Shown here: positions 1 through 8,887 of the stretch, in pieces | Layout: each line of letters begins with the position of its first letter | How positions within the stretch are numbered: the first letter of the stretch is position 1 | Source of the DNA: Acidobacteriota bacterium | GTDB taxonomy: Bacteria; Acidobacteriota; Vicinamibacteria; Vicinamibacterales; JAKQTR01 | Length of the DNA stretch: 64,000 nt | NCBI GenBank assembly: GCA_026393755.1 | Contig: JAPKZO010000022.1 | Span: forward strand, 1 to 64,000 | Reading direction: 5' to 3' | Notes under the pieces: generated by a model | The model's input: the letters and a program-made list of their open reading frames with translations, nothing else | What the model was told of the DNA's origin: nothing | Databases searched by the model: none | Translations under genes and position numbers: made by a program

Positions 1-39
1 GATCCGGCAGCGGTCTGTCCAAGCGCGTAAGATGATGGG

Positions 40-1782
40 ATGACGACTTCGCTCAAGACCGCTTCGGCATCCGGTTTCTCTTCCCTTGGACTGGCCCCGA
101 AACTGGTGGCGTCAGTCACGGCGCTCGGCTACGAAGAGCCGACCCCGATCCAGCGCGAGGCCATCCCGCTGCTGCGGGAGGGACACGACCTGATCGGCCT
201 CGCGGGAACCGGCACCGGCAAGACCGCAGCATTCACGCTCCCCATCATCGACCGGCTTGCTGTTCGTGCGACCCACGGGCCTGCGGGCACCCGGGCGCTG
301 GTTCTCGTGCCGACACGCGAACTGGCCATACAGGTCTCCGAGGCGATCCACACGTACGCGAAGGGATTCCCGCTGAACGTCGTGCCCCTGTATGGCGGCG
401 CCCCGATGGATCAGCAGATCCGCGCCCTTCGGCGCGGGGCGGACATCGTCGTCGCGACTCCTGGACGCGCCCTCGACCACCTGCGGCGCCGAACGCTCGA
501 TCTGGGTGTGCTCGAGGTGCTCGTGCTCGATGAAGCCGACGAGATGCTCGACATGGGCTTCGCCGACGACATCGATACGATCATCGCGCAGGCCCCTGAC
601 ACTCGGCAGACGGCGCTCTTTGCGGCAACGATGGCGCCGCGCATTGCCGCGATCGCGGGGAAACACCTCAAGAACCCCAGCCGCGTGACCATCGCTCACG
701 AGAAACGTGTAGCCGGGACGCTCCCGCGCATTCGGCAGACGGCCTACGTCGTTGGACGCGGTCAGAAGGTGGCGGCTCTCGGCCGGATTCTCGAATTCGA
801 GAATCCGAAGTCGGCAATCGTGTTCTGCCGGACGCGCATCGAAGTGGACGAGTTGACCGAGAAGTTGAACGCGCACGGGTTCGGTGCCCAGGGCCTCCAC
901 GGCGGGATGGAGCAGAAGCACCGGGATCGCGTGATGCAGATGTTCCGGAAGGAGCAGGCCGACATTCTAGTCGCCACCGACGTGGCCGCCCGCGGCCTCG
1001 ACATCGAACACGTGTCGCATGTCATCAACTACGACGTGCCGATCTCGCCCCAGGTCTACGTCCATCGGATCGGTCGCACCGGGCGCATCGGCCGCGACGG
1101 TATCGCCATTACGCTGGCCGATCCTCGTGAGCATCGCTTCCTGCGATCGGTCGAGGCGCTGACCAGGCAGAAGATCGAGATCCTGCCGCTCCCGAGCCTG
1201 GCCGACCTGCGGGCCCGTCGCCTCGACTCGACGCGCGACCAGTTGAGCGCGCGGCTCGCCAAGGGCGGGTTGGAAGAGGTCCGGGCGATCGTCGAGGCGC
1301 TCGCGCAGGACTTCGATGTGTTCGATGTCGCGGCGGCGGCGGTGACGCTGGTGCACGAGGCGTCCGAGTCGACGCTGCCGGCGGCTGAGATCGCGAGTGT
1401 ACCGCCACACGATCACCCCCGCGACCGCGGCCGGAGCGGCCCCCGCGAGCAGGCCCGGAGCGGCGATCGACCGGTGACCAGAGGCGGCGATCGTGAGCTC
1501 CCGCGTGTGGCGAAATCACGCACTCGCGCCAGCGAGCACGTGGGACCGATGGCTGTGCTGTTTGTCGGCGCCGGGAAGACTGCGGGGATTCGGCCCGGGG
1601 ACCTCGTGGGGGCGATTACGGGAGAGGCGGACATCCCCTCGCACCTGCTTGGCGCCATCACGATCACCGACACTCACGCGCTTGTCGAGGTGCCGGCCGC
1701 GCTGGCCGATTCCATTGTGGCGGCCTTGCGGGCCACCAAGATTCGTGGTCAGCGCGTCACGGTGCGACGCGATCGCGGGTGA
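40..1782 (+). CDS. DEAD-box ATP-dependent RNA helicase with DbpA-type C-terminal domain
   Basis: A 580-residue superfamily 2 RNA helicase. In order it shows a Q motif (Q38), Walker A AGTGTGKT at residues 55-62, motif Ia PTREL at 91-95, DEAD at 164-167 and HRIGRTGR near 342-349. A basic linker rich in R, D and G leads to a C-terminal domain of about 80 residues that resembles the DbpA RNA-binding fold, so rRNA or ribosome-assembly work is the likely role. Motif III reads AAT (195-197) instead of the usual SAT. The ATG is the first plausible start and lies just inside the window. The gene stands alone, 111 bp before the next one. Family assignment is firm; the exact RNA target is inferred. Confidence 0.95.
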   Translation: MTTSLKTASASGFSSLGLAPKLVASVTALGYEEPTPIQREAIPLLREGHDLIGLAGTGTGKTAAFTLPIIDRLAVRATHGPAGTRALVLVPTRELAIQVSEAIHTYAKGFPLNVVPLYGGAPMDQQIRALRRGADIVVATPGRALDHLRRRTLDLGVLEVLVLDEADEMLDMGFADDIDTIIAQAPDTRQTALFAATMAPRIAAIAGKHLKNPSRVTIAHEKRVAGTLPRIRQTAYVVGRGQKVAALGRILEFENPKSAIVFCRTRIEVDELTEKLNAHGFGAQGLHGGMEQKHRDRVMQMFRKEQADILVATDVAARGLDIEHVSHVINYDVPISPQVYVHRIGRTGRIGRDGIAITLADPREHRFLRSVEALTRQKIEILPLPSLADLRARRLDSTRDQLSARLAKGGLEEVRAIVEALAQDFDVFDVAAAAVTLVHEASESTLPAAEIASVPPHDHPRDRGRSGPREQARSGDRPVTRGGDRELPRVAKSRTRASEHVGPMAVLFVGAGKTAGIRPGDLVGAITGEADIPSHLLGAITITDTHALVEVPAALADSIVAALRATKIRGQRVTVRRDRG

Positions 1783-1893
1783 TGTGGGGCGGCAGGACGC
1801 ACCAGCCCGCGCGCGGGTGGCAGTCAGTCCAGTGATCCGGTAGACTCTCGACGGCAATCATGCTTTGATGCGGACGGGGAGAGAACCAAGGAC

Positions 1894-3051
1894 ATGCCAA
1901 CGCTGCGCCGGATGACGAAGTACCTCATCGCTCTCGTGATCATCCTCGCGATCGCGTACGCGGCGTGGGGGAAGTTCGGGCCGCGCCCGCAGGGCGCGAA
2001 CGCGCGCGAGGAGATGTTCCAGGCCCAACTCTCGGCCATGGAGGATGTGCTCGTTGTTTCCGGCCAGGTGAGGCCGGCCGTGACGATCGATCTCCGGGCG
2101 GAGGCCTCCGGAATTGTCGAGGCCGTCGCGGTCAGGGAAGGCGACCGCGTGTCTCAGGGCCAGGAACTGGTGAGACTCGATTCGAAACTGGCGCAATCGG
2201 CGGTAGACCAGGCCGAGGCCAATCTCAGCCAGGCGGAGTTGCAAGACGCGGCCACCAGGCTCGACCTCGACCAGGACACGGTCGTGTTGAAGCGGAAGAC
2301 GCTCGAACGATCGACAGCCCTCTACCAACGGGGCCTCATTCCGAAGGATCAGCTGGAACAGCACGAGTTGGAACTGCGGTCATCAGAACGGGCGGTTGAG
2401 CGAGCGAAACGGAACATCGACAGCAGCCAGGCCCGGATCGCCCAGATGCGCGCGGCAGTCGTGCAGGCGCGCACTCAGCTGCAGCACACCACCATCCGAG
2501 CGCCGTTTGACGCGTTCGTCCTGAGGCGCCTGGTCGAACTCGGAAGCGGTGTCGCCGGGGTAAGCCAGTCTTCCATGGGTGGGACCGTGCTGATGACACT
2601 GGGCGACGCACGCCAGTCCGCGCTCTATGCCAAGGCCACGGCGTCGGATGCCAAGCGCCTGCGGATCGGCCAGACGGCCAGGGTGCGTCTGGACTCCGAC
2701 ACCGCCGAAGTGCTGCCGGCGAACGTGCAGTCGGTCTCGACCGCGGGCGACGTTGACCAGTCGTCGAAGCTCACGACATTTCCGATCGTCATCGCGCTGA
2801 AGTCCCAGCCCCCTGGCGGCTGGGTCAACGTGCCTGCCCAGGCCGACATCGTGCTCAACGCGAGCGCGCAATCGGTGTCGGTGCCGGAACGCTGCGTGCG
2901 GGCGGATTCGACCGGGCGGTCCTACGTGGTCGTCAGATCCAAGACCGGCGATCGGTCGTTCACCGTCCAAGTTGGCGTCATCCAGAGCGATCGGATCCAG
3001 ATTCGGTCCGGCCTCGAGCAGGGCCAGACGGTCGTGTGCAGGGCGCGGTGA
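1894..3051 (+). CDS. MacA/HlyD-type periplasmic adaptor subunit
   Basis: A 385-residue membrane-fusion protein. One N-terminal membrane segment (about residues 8-26) anchors it in the inner membrane. Two biotinyl-lipoyl half-motifs (around VVSGQVRP and later TTIRAPFDAFV) flank a long alpha-helical hairpin rich in Q, E, A and R, followed by beta-barrel segments. Such adaptors link an inner-membrane transporter to an outer-membrane channel. The stop codon overlaps the ATG of the next gene by one base (TGATG), so the two are translationally coupled and probably work as a MacA/MacB-type pair. No outer-membrane channel gene is seen nearby. Confidence 0.9.
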   Translation: MPTLRRMTKYLIALVIILAIAYAAWGKFGPRPQGANAREEMFQAQLSAMEDVLVVSGQVRPAVTIDLRAEASGIVEAVAVREGDRVSQGQELVRLDSKLAQSAVDQAEANLSQAELQDAATRLDLDQDTVVLKRKTLERSTALYQRGLIPKDQLEQHELELRSSERAVERAKRNIDSSQARIAQMRAAVVQARTQLQHTTIRAPFDAFVLRRLVELGSGVAGVSQSSMGGTVLMTLGDARQSALYAKATASDAKRLRIGQTARVRLDSDTAEVLPANVQSVSTAGDVDQSSKLTTFPIVIALKSQPPGGWVNVPAQADIVLNASAQSVSVPERCVRADSTGRSYVVVRSKTGDRSFTVQVGVIQSDRIQIRSGLEQGQTVVCRAR

Positions 3052-4319
3052 TGGGCCACGGCGACCGCACCCGCGGATCGAGCGCCGTGATTGCTGGAAA
3101 CATCCTCAGCGAAGCGGCCACGAACCTGCGCGCCCGCCGGATGCAGGCGGCGCTGTCATCGTTTGGTATCGCCACCGGCATCACCGCGGTCGTGCTGCTC
3201 GTATCCATTGTGTCCGGCATCCACCGCTTCATGCTCGACACCGTCGGCGCCGTCGGGGGAAACCTCATCCAGGTCACAGCCAGTTCGCAGCGATCGACGC
3301 GCGATCCGCGCGGGTTTCCGGTGACGGTGCGACCCGCGGACGTGGAGACGATGCTCCGGTCGAGCGAGTACTTCGACATCGGCTCTGCCGAGAACATGGG
3401 CTCTGGTGTCATCCGGACCTCTCGTCGGAGCACGCAGAACTGGAACATCCGTGGTCTCACCGAGAGCGGCTTCGACATTCTGGATGTCCACGTCGCGCGA
3501 GGGCGGCTGTTTCTTGATCGTGAATACGCAGACGGATCGCGTGCTGCCGTGCTCGGCGCCGACCTCGCGGCGGACCTCTTCAATCAGGAGTCGCCCATCG
3601 GCCAGACGATCGTGATCGGCGAATGGCCCTTTGTCGTGGTCGGCGTGCTCGATTGGGTCGGCGACCAGACGGCGGGTATTCCGGCTCCTCCGGACCGCAG
3701 CATCTATATGCCCTTCAAGGCGTGCGCCGCAGCCTTCACTGGCACTGGAAATGCGTTCATGCTGCGGTTTCGACTGCGCTCACCGGACACGGCGGACGCG
3801 GCAGTGGTGGAGACCAGGACGATCCTCGATCGCCAGCGCAAGCAGCGGGGAGAAACGAGCGGAGAGATCCAGGTCATCAATACCATCGAACGGATGGCAC
3901 AGTTGAATCTGGTGTTGACGACGCTGAAGTTCGTGGTGGGACTGGTGGGCGGCATCGGGCTCTTCGTGGGCGCCGTGGGTGTCGCCAACGTGATGCTCGT
4001 CTCGGTGCGCGAACGGCGTCAGGAGATCGGCGTCCGCCGGGCGTTGGGCGCGACCAGGCGAGCCATCTTCATCGGCTTCCTGTTCGAGGGGTTGGCCATC
4101 ACCTTGTCCGGTGGCCTCGCTGGCATTCTGATCGCGTGGGCGCTGACCGGCATCGCCGTGTTCATTCCGCAGGTGCCCGCCGGCGCCCGCCCGCACATCT
4201 CGCTGATGACGGCGTTGACGTCCATCGCGCTCCTCACGTTGGTCGGTCTGGTGGCCGGAGTCGGCCCCGCGAGACGAGCCGCGTCGATAGATCCGGCCGA
4301 GGCGCTGCGGGCTGACTAG
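3051..4319 (+). CDS. ABC transporter permease, MacB/FtsX type
   Basis: A 422-residue permease with a MacB-like periplasmic core (one N-terminal membrane helix near residues 25-50, then a soluble region) and a C-terminal FtsX domain of three membrane helices. The conserved stretch RERRQEIGVRRALGAT lies between the first and second C-terminal helices. The ATG at 3051 overlaps the preceding stop; an in-frame GTG 15 nt upstream is less likely. The ATPase domain that MacB normally carries at its N-terminus is absent and no separate ATPase gene lies beside it, so the energising subunit must be encoded elsewhere. Export of peptides, lipids or drugs is possible; the substrate is unknown. Confidence 0.9.
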   Translation: MGHGDRTRGSSAVIAGNILSEAATNLRARRMQAALSSFGIATGITAVVLLVSIVSGIHRFMLDTVGAVGGNLIQVTASSQRSTRDPRGFPVTVRPADVETMLRSSEYFDIGSAENMGSGVIRTSRRSTQNWNIRGLTESGFDILDVHVARGRLFLDREYADGSRAAVLGADLAADLFNQESPIGQTIVIGEWPFVVVGVLDWVGDQTAGIPAPPDRSIYMPFKACAAAFTGTGNAFMLRFRLRSPDTADAAVVETRTILDRQRKQRGETSGEIQVINTIERMAQLNLVLTTLKFVVGLVGGIGLFVGAVGVANVMLVSVRERRQEIGVRRALGATRRAIFIGFLFEGLAITLSGGLAGILIAWALTGIAVFIPQVPAGARPHISLMTALTSIALLTLVGLVAGVGPARRAASIDPAEALRAD

Positions 4320-4399
4320 CGGCACCGACCGCCGAGAATTCAGCTGATGGCCCTACCAGCGAATCACTGAGCGTATCGTCTTCTCAGGGAGTAATGGAC

Positions 4400-4924
4400 A
4401 TGCCGGACCCTCGTTATCCGATCGGACCGTTTGTGGCACCGGACAACTTCAGCGAACAGGGGCGAGTGAAGTTTATCGCGAGTATTGAAGCGACGCCGGC
4501 ACGTCTGCGCGCTGCAATCGATGGGCTGTCGACTGCGCAACTGCTGCAGCCGTACCGCGACGGCGGCTGGACCTGTGCCCAGGTGATTCACCACGTGGCC
4601 GACAGCCACATGAACGCCTACATGCGCTTCAAGCTGGCGGCCACCGACGACAACCCCTTCGTCACGGGCTTCAACGAGGCGCAGTGGGCGGAGTGTCCCG
4701 ACGCGACGTCACCCGACATCGGCATTTCCCTGAGTCTGGTGGATGGTGTGCACGCGCGCTGGGTCACGTTCCTGCGGAGTCTCGACGCGAAGGCATTCGA
4801 CAGGACATTCCAGCACTCCAAGAATGGGCCAGTCAGCCTCAACCTGGCGCTGGCCCTGTATGCGTGGCACGGCCGTCACCATACCGCGCACATCACGAGC
4901 TTGCGAGAACGGATGGGCTGGTAA
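4400..4924 (+). CDS. DinB/YfiT-like putative metal-dependent protein
   Basis: A 174-residue four-helix DinB-superfamily protein. The histidine-rich segments VIHHVADSHMNAYMRFK and WHGRHHTAHI are the usual metal-binding positions of the YfiT/BstA branch, which includes metal-dependent hydrolases and thiol transferases. The ATG at 4400 sits 8 nt after AGGGAG, a better ribosome-site spacing than the ATG at 4394 (2 nt). It lies alone between the permease and a toxin-antitoxin pair. The reaction cannot be told from sequence. Confidence 0.85.
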   Translation: MPDPRYPIGPFVAPDNFSEQGRVKFIASIEATPARLRAAIDGLSTAQLLQPYRDGGWTCAQVIHHVADSHMNAYMRFKLAATDDNPFVTGFNEAQWAECPDATSPDIGISLSLVDGVHARWVTFLRSLDAKAFDRTFQHSKNGPVSLNLALALYAWHGRHHTAHITSLRERMGW

Positions 4925-5007
4925 CGCAAGCGGAGTCGTTTCCGCCGGCCGGACGATGGCGGCGGGGGACGCCATGGCGAGGAGGTCATCGAAACCAGGC
5001 TCCGGGG

Positions 5008-5041
5008 TTGACGAGCGGTAGCAAAATGCTACCATGGGCGT
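5008..5041 (+). promoter_or_regulatory. promoter and operator of the ParD-like/zeta operon
   Basis: A -35-like TTGACG (5008-5013) and a -10-like TACCAT (5030-5035) are separated by 16 bp. The spacer holds a perfect hairpin-type palindrome, GGTAGC-AAAAT-GCTACC (5017-5033), overlapping the -10. The predicted transcription start falls on the A of the ATG at 5042, which suggests a leaderless mRNA. An operator inside the promoter fits autorepression by the antitoxin; this is inference. Confidence 0.55.
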
Positions 5042-5422
5042 ATGAGCCAGCCGGTCAAGCTTTCAGACGCTCTGGTCCTTGACGCCCGGGTCGTGGGTGG
5101 CATTGCGGAACGATCGATCGCCGGCCAGATCGAATTCTGGGCGAACCTTGGCCGGGCCATCGAGCCGGTGCTCGACGGTGCGCGTGTGCTGGCCCTCGCG
5201 CGGTCTGGCAGGGTTCGACCGCTGTCAAAATGTCTGGCCAACGTTGATTCGCCGGGCGGGCGGAGGCGGGTGTCGGAGTACCTCGTCACAATTCCCTACC
5301 CTCATTACGAGCCCGCGTCGCGTGCGACAGGCGTCGTGGAGAAGATCGACGCAAACGGGCGCCGGACGCTCGGCCGCTTCGTCCGGCGCCGTTTCGAGCC
5401 ACTGCGTTCGGGCAGGGCGTGA
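5042..5422 (+). CDS. ParD-like family antitoxin
   Basis: A 126-residue protein. The N-terminal region reads PVKLSDALVLDAR followed by RSIAGQIEFWANLGRAIEP, the hallmark of the ParD-like antitoxin family (ribbon-helix-helix type), in which the first segment forms the DNA-contacting strand. The C-terminal half, rich in arginine, probably binds the toxin. The stop overlaps the GTG of the zeta-like gene by 4 nt (GTGA), the usual coupling of antitoxin and toxin. No Shine-Dalgarno sequence is visible, consistent with leaderless translation. Confidence 0.85.
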   Translation: MSQPVKLSDALVLDARVVGGIAERSIAGQIEFWANLGRAIEPVLDGARVLALARSGRVRPLSKCLANVDSPGGRRRVSEYLVTIPYPHYEPASRATGVVEKIDANGRRTLGRFVRRRFEPLRSGRA

Positions 5423-6003
5423 ATCCTCTCGACGCCCGTCCGCTCATTCTCGCGCTGGCCGGCCCCAACGGGGCCGGAAAATCCACTTTCTATCACGCCC
5501 ACCTCGCGCCGACGGGGCTCCGACTCGTGAACGCGGACGTCATCGCGCGAGAGATGGGCCTGAGTGACCAGGCTGCGATGCACGTCACCGAGGCCCTTCG
5601 CGACTCGCTGGTGCGCGTCGGTGAGAGCTTTGTCCTCGAGACGGTGTTTTCGGACCCGGTGGGCGACAAACTGGCGTTTCTGCAAGGGGCCGTCGGTGCC
5701 GGATACACCGTCGTGTTGTGCTTCATCGGCATCGACGGCCCCGAGACTTCCGAACAGCGCGTGGCGATGCGCGTGTCCCAGTGCTGCCACGACGTCCCGA
5801 GCGACCGGCTGGTGTCCAGGTTCCCGCGGACCATGCTCAATCTGCAGGCGGCCATCGCCGTGCTGCCGTTCGTCTGGGTGTTCGACAACCAGGACCTGCG
5901 CCGGCCATTCCGCAAGGTCGGCGTGTTCGAATCCGGGCGGTCGGTGTTCCTCGCCGCCAGGCTCCCGGCCTGGTTGGCCGGCATCCTGAAGAGCTTGGCG
6001 TAG
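5419..6003 (+). CDS. zeta-toxin family P-loop kinase
   Basis: A 194-residue P-loop protein with Walker A GPNGAGKST near residues 14-22, a following helix containing NADVIAREMG, and the FVLETVFSDP segment typical of zeta toxins. Zeta toxins phosphorylate UDP-N-acetylglucosamine and block peptidoglycan synthesis. This protein is shorter than classical zeta proteins (over 250 residues) but of normal size for the chromosomal zeta-like branch. It starts with GTG inside the last codons of the antitoxin gene. Toxic activity is inferred from family and context. Confidence 0.88.
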   Translation: MNPLDARPLILALAGPNGAGKSTFYHAHLAPTGLRLVNADVIAREMGLSDQAAMHVTEALRDSLVRVGESFVLETVFSDPVGDKLAFLQGAVGAGYTVVLCFIGIDGPETSEQRVAMRVSQCCHDVPSDRLVSRFPRTMLNLQAAIAVLPFVWVFDNQDLRRPFRKVGVFESGRSVFLAARLPAWLAGILKSLA

Positions 6004-6127
6004 GGCCGCCCTCAGCCTGCCTTTCGAAGCTCTTCCCGCACAATTCGCCGGATCGTGCCTGCGTCGACCGGCCTTCGGGATCGGGCGAGGTGTTCCCGGA
6101 TCCCGTTCCGGCTTTCACACCGAGCTG

Positions 6128-8533
6128 CTATCGCCCGGCAGTCTCCATCGCCGCCCACAGCGCCGACTTCATCTGATCCGACCCGGTAAAGAGGGCGGTT
6201 GGCTGGCGGCGATAGGCCAGCAGGCCGCTATAGATCGACGGCCCGATGTTCAGATTGACGCCCATGCCCGCCAGGTACTGCAGCCGCAGATTCGAATCGT
6301 GCGTGATCGCGGCGTCCTTGAGCCAGGGCCCCAAATCGCGCGCCTGTCCAGCGTAGGTCGAAAACAGATCGATCGACGACTGCACGCCAATCTCTCGAAG
6401 CGACGTGTACAGCGTGGCGTATTCCGGACGGTGCAGCCGCGCTTCGATGTCGTCCAGATTGATCACGGTCGGCTCCACCTGGCCGAGCAGGACCAAGTCG
6501 TATCCTCCGCCCTGGTAGGTGTTGCCCCAGACCACGCCGTTCGGGAAAGCCTCGAAGAATGTGGCGAGCTCACTCTTGACCGCTTCTTCGTTGCTCCAAT
6601 AAAGCTGCACGAACAGCGTCACCACGCCGCCGGGATTCAGGTGCTGCTTGACCAGTTCGAAGAACTCCCTCGAATAGAGCATCGCGGCGCCCTTGACCCA
6701 CGGGTCGAGCGGGTCCGACGTGACGGCGTCGAACTTCTCCCTGCTCGTCAAGATGAAATGCCGCGCATCGTCTATCCGAACCGTCGTCTTGGGGTTTCGG
6801 ACGACGTCGAAATTGAACTGGCTGAAGTAGGTCGACACCGTCCGCGGCACAAGCGGCTCAATTTCCGCAATCGTGAGCCGCTCGACGCGCGGATCGACCG
6901 ATACGGCGCCAGCCGTCACGCCCGCGCCGCAGCCGATGACGAGGACCGAACGCGGGTTGGCAGGAATCAGCGTGGTCATGTGGCCGAGCATGCGCTGGAG
7001 CCGCATGTCCTGCGCCTCGCTGGAGGCCTGGACCTTGCCGGCGTTGTGATAGTTGAGGGTGCCGTCGGCCAGTCGGGACACCGCGACCGACGCATTGATG
7101 CCTTCGCCGACGTAGAACACGTCCGCCTGACCGACTCGCGTCGCGGAGTACCGGCCGTAGGCGACCAGCAGCCCTGGTATTCCGTGTACGGCCAGCACCG
7201 CTAGCAGTGTTGACCCAATGCCAATCGCAATCGCCGAGACAGCGAATCGCGTGCTCGCATCTTTCGGCTCATCCTTTCCAGCCGGCATCAGGATGAGCAG
7301 CGCAGAGAGGGCGGAGATCAGAATCAGCAACTGCTGCGCGTGCTGACTGCCGAGCCAGACCACGAGGAGGAGGCCGCCGACAAGCGATCCGACGATCGCG
7401 CCGATCGTGTTGGCGCCGTACAGGCGTCCGACCAGTTGGGCCGGATCGTGTCCGGGCCTGGCGACCGATGCGAGTGCCAGCGGAAAACTCGCGCCCCACA
7501 GGATCGCACCGGGAAGCACAACCCAGAGGCAGCGGACGAAGTCGATCTGGAAGTTGAACCACGGATTCTTCGCAATCGACGGATCGATGGGCCAATAGGG
7601 CATCGAGTCGGACAGCATGTACGCCGCCCAGGCGATCGCGACGGCCAGCAGAGCCTGGCACCAGCCGAACGCGAGCCGAGGCCTGGACACCGTGCGGCCC
7701 AGGGCGGACCCGATGCTGGAGCCGATGCCGAGTCCCGTCAGGAACGCCGCCAGAATCAGCGAGAACGTGTACGTGGTCGCGCCAAACAGCAGCGAAAGCT
7801 GCCGCGTCCAGATCACTTCCGCCGCGAGCGCCGTCATGCCCGACAGCGCAATCCCGACATGGAGGGCGCGTGACCCGGCCACCGGCTCCGGGGCCTTGGT
7901 CGGCGCCGCCGGGGCGGGGACCGTAATCGCGTGAGAAAGCCCCCAGGCGACCAACGCGACAACGGCGTTCAGGCCGACCGCGGCGTAGGTTGCCGTCGGG
8001 ATGTCGTAGACGCGCAGCAGATAGAAGCCGGCGAGCAGGCTGCCGAGCACCGCGCCCAGGATGTTGCCCGCGTAGAAGAACCCGAGCCAGGCGACGCCCG
8101 CCGGCGTTGTCTCGACCGAGCGCGACAGCGCCGGCAGTGTTGCCCCCATGAGCACCGTGGGCGGAAGGAGACAGATGCCGGCGGCGAGGCCCCGCAGAAT
8201 GAGCCCCCACACTCCCGATCCGGCCCAGGCCGTGTAGACGCCGCCGACCAGGGGCATGCCGAACAGGACGAGAAGCCCGATGGCGCCGATGCCAAGTTCA
8301 AGCGTCGCGTACACACGCATCGGGTGGGTCGTCACCGACACGAAGCGCGAAAAGGCAAAACTCCCGAGACAGAGCCCGCCCATGAAGGTGCCAAGCAGCA
8401 CGGCCAGCGAGACCGACGAGGAGCCGATGACCAACTGCAACAGCTGGAACCACACGACTTCGTAGACCAGGGCGGCACATCCGCTGCCGACGAACAGCAA
8501 CAGGAGGACGGGAAGAATCCGGCGCGATTGCAT
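6128..8533 (-). CDS. fused membrane (MFS-like)/spermidine synthase-like protein
   Basis: An 801-residue protein. The first 500 or so residues contain many hydrophobic helices, beginning with LPVLLLLFVGSGCAALVYE at the N-terminus. The C-terminal part is a spermidine-synthase-like Rossmann domain: VLVIGCGAGVTAGAV, the acidic stretch IAEIEPLV, DDARHFI and a conserved DPLDPW. These fused proteins are common in Acidobacteria and related phyla; polyamine synthesis has rarely been shown for them and the role is open. The ATG at 8533 begins the conserved hydrophobic segment; the frame stays open upstream to 8791 but that part looks non-coding. The gene lies alone on the minus strand. Confidence 0.88.
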   Translation of the reverse strand: MQSRRILPVLLLLFVGSGCAALVYEVVWFQLLQLVIGSSSVSLAVLLGTFMGGLCLGSFAFSRFVSVTTHPMRVYATLELGIGAIGLLVLFGMPLVGGVYTAWAGSGVWGLILRGLAAGICLLPPTVLMGATLPALSRSVETTPAGVAWLGFFYAGNILGAVLGSLLAGFYLLRVYDIPTATYAAVGLNAVVALVAWGLSHAITVPAPAAPTKAPEPVAGSRALHVGIALSGMTALAAEVIWTRQLSLLFGATTYTFSLILAAFLTGLGIGSSIGSALGRTVSRPRLAFGWCQALLAVAIAWAAYMLSDSMPYWPIDPSIAKNPWFNFQIDFVRCLWVVLPGAILWGASFPLALASVARPGHDPAQLVGRLYGANTIGAIVGSLVGGLLLVVWLGSQHAQQLLILISALSALLILMPAGKDEPKDASTRFAVSAIAIGIGSTLLAVLAVHGIPGLLVAYGRYSATRVGQADVFYVGEGINASVAVSRLADGTLNYHNAGKVQASSEAQDMRLQRMLGHMTTLIPANPRSVLVIGCGAGVTAGAVSVDPRVERLTIAEIEPLVPRTVSTYFSQFNFDVVRNPKTTVRIDDARHFILTSREKFDAVTSDPLDPWVKGAAMLYSREFFELVKQHLNPGGVVTLFVQLYWSNEEAVKSELATFFEAFPNGVVWGNTYQGGGYDLVLLGQVEPTVINLDDIEARLHRPEYATLYTSLREIGVQSSIDLFSTYAGQARDLGPWLKDAAITHDSNLRLQYLAGMGVNLNIGPSIYSGLLAYRRQPTALFTGSDQMKSALWAAMETAGR

Positions 8534-8887
8534 CGACAATACCTCGTGTGTCAGACGACTGACGGACGTGTGGACATCGCGACACGAGGCGAGCGGCCAG
8601 ATCGAGGGCACCCGGGTGTGTCGCGAGAGAACAAGAGTGCCACATCGGCGGGCCGGCCGCCACAGGGACTTGCAATCAACCACCCGCCCGAGTCGCACGC
8701 CATCGGGTGAAGCCGGTCTTCCAGGGGCCCGGCGGGTCTGCGGGACCTGATTGATCCCACCGCCGGGCCGATTGTTGATAAGATTTCGCAACGCAGCTGA
8801 ACGTCGCCCTGCCGGGAGCCAGCGGCCTGGATTCCAGCGGGCGCTTCATCATCGGGGCCTGCGCCGGCCCGCAAGTTGAGGACATCC
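8534..8887. other. divergent intergenic region
   Basis: About 350 bp between the divergent spermidine synthase-like and M14 genes. It must hold both promoters. A weak -10-like TAAGAT lies near 8778 for the rightward gene, and GAGGA at 8878-8882 is its ribosome-binding site. I see no convincing RNA, repeat or small gene here. Confidence 0.4.
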
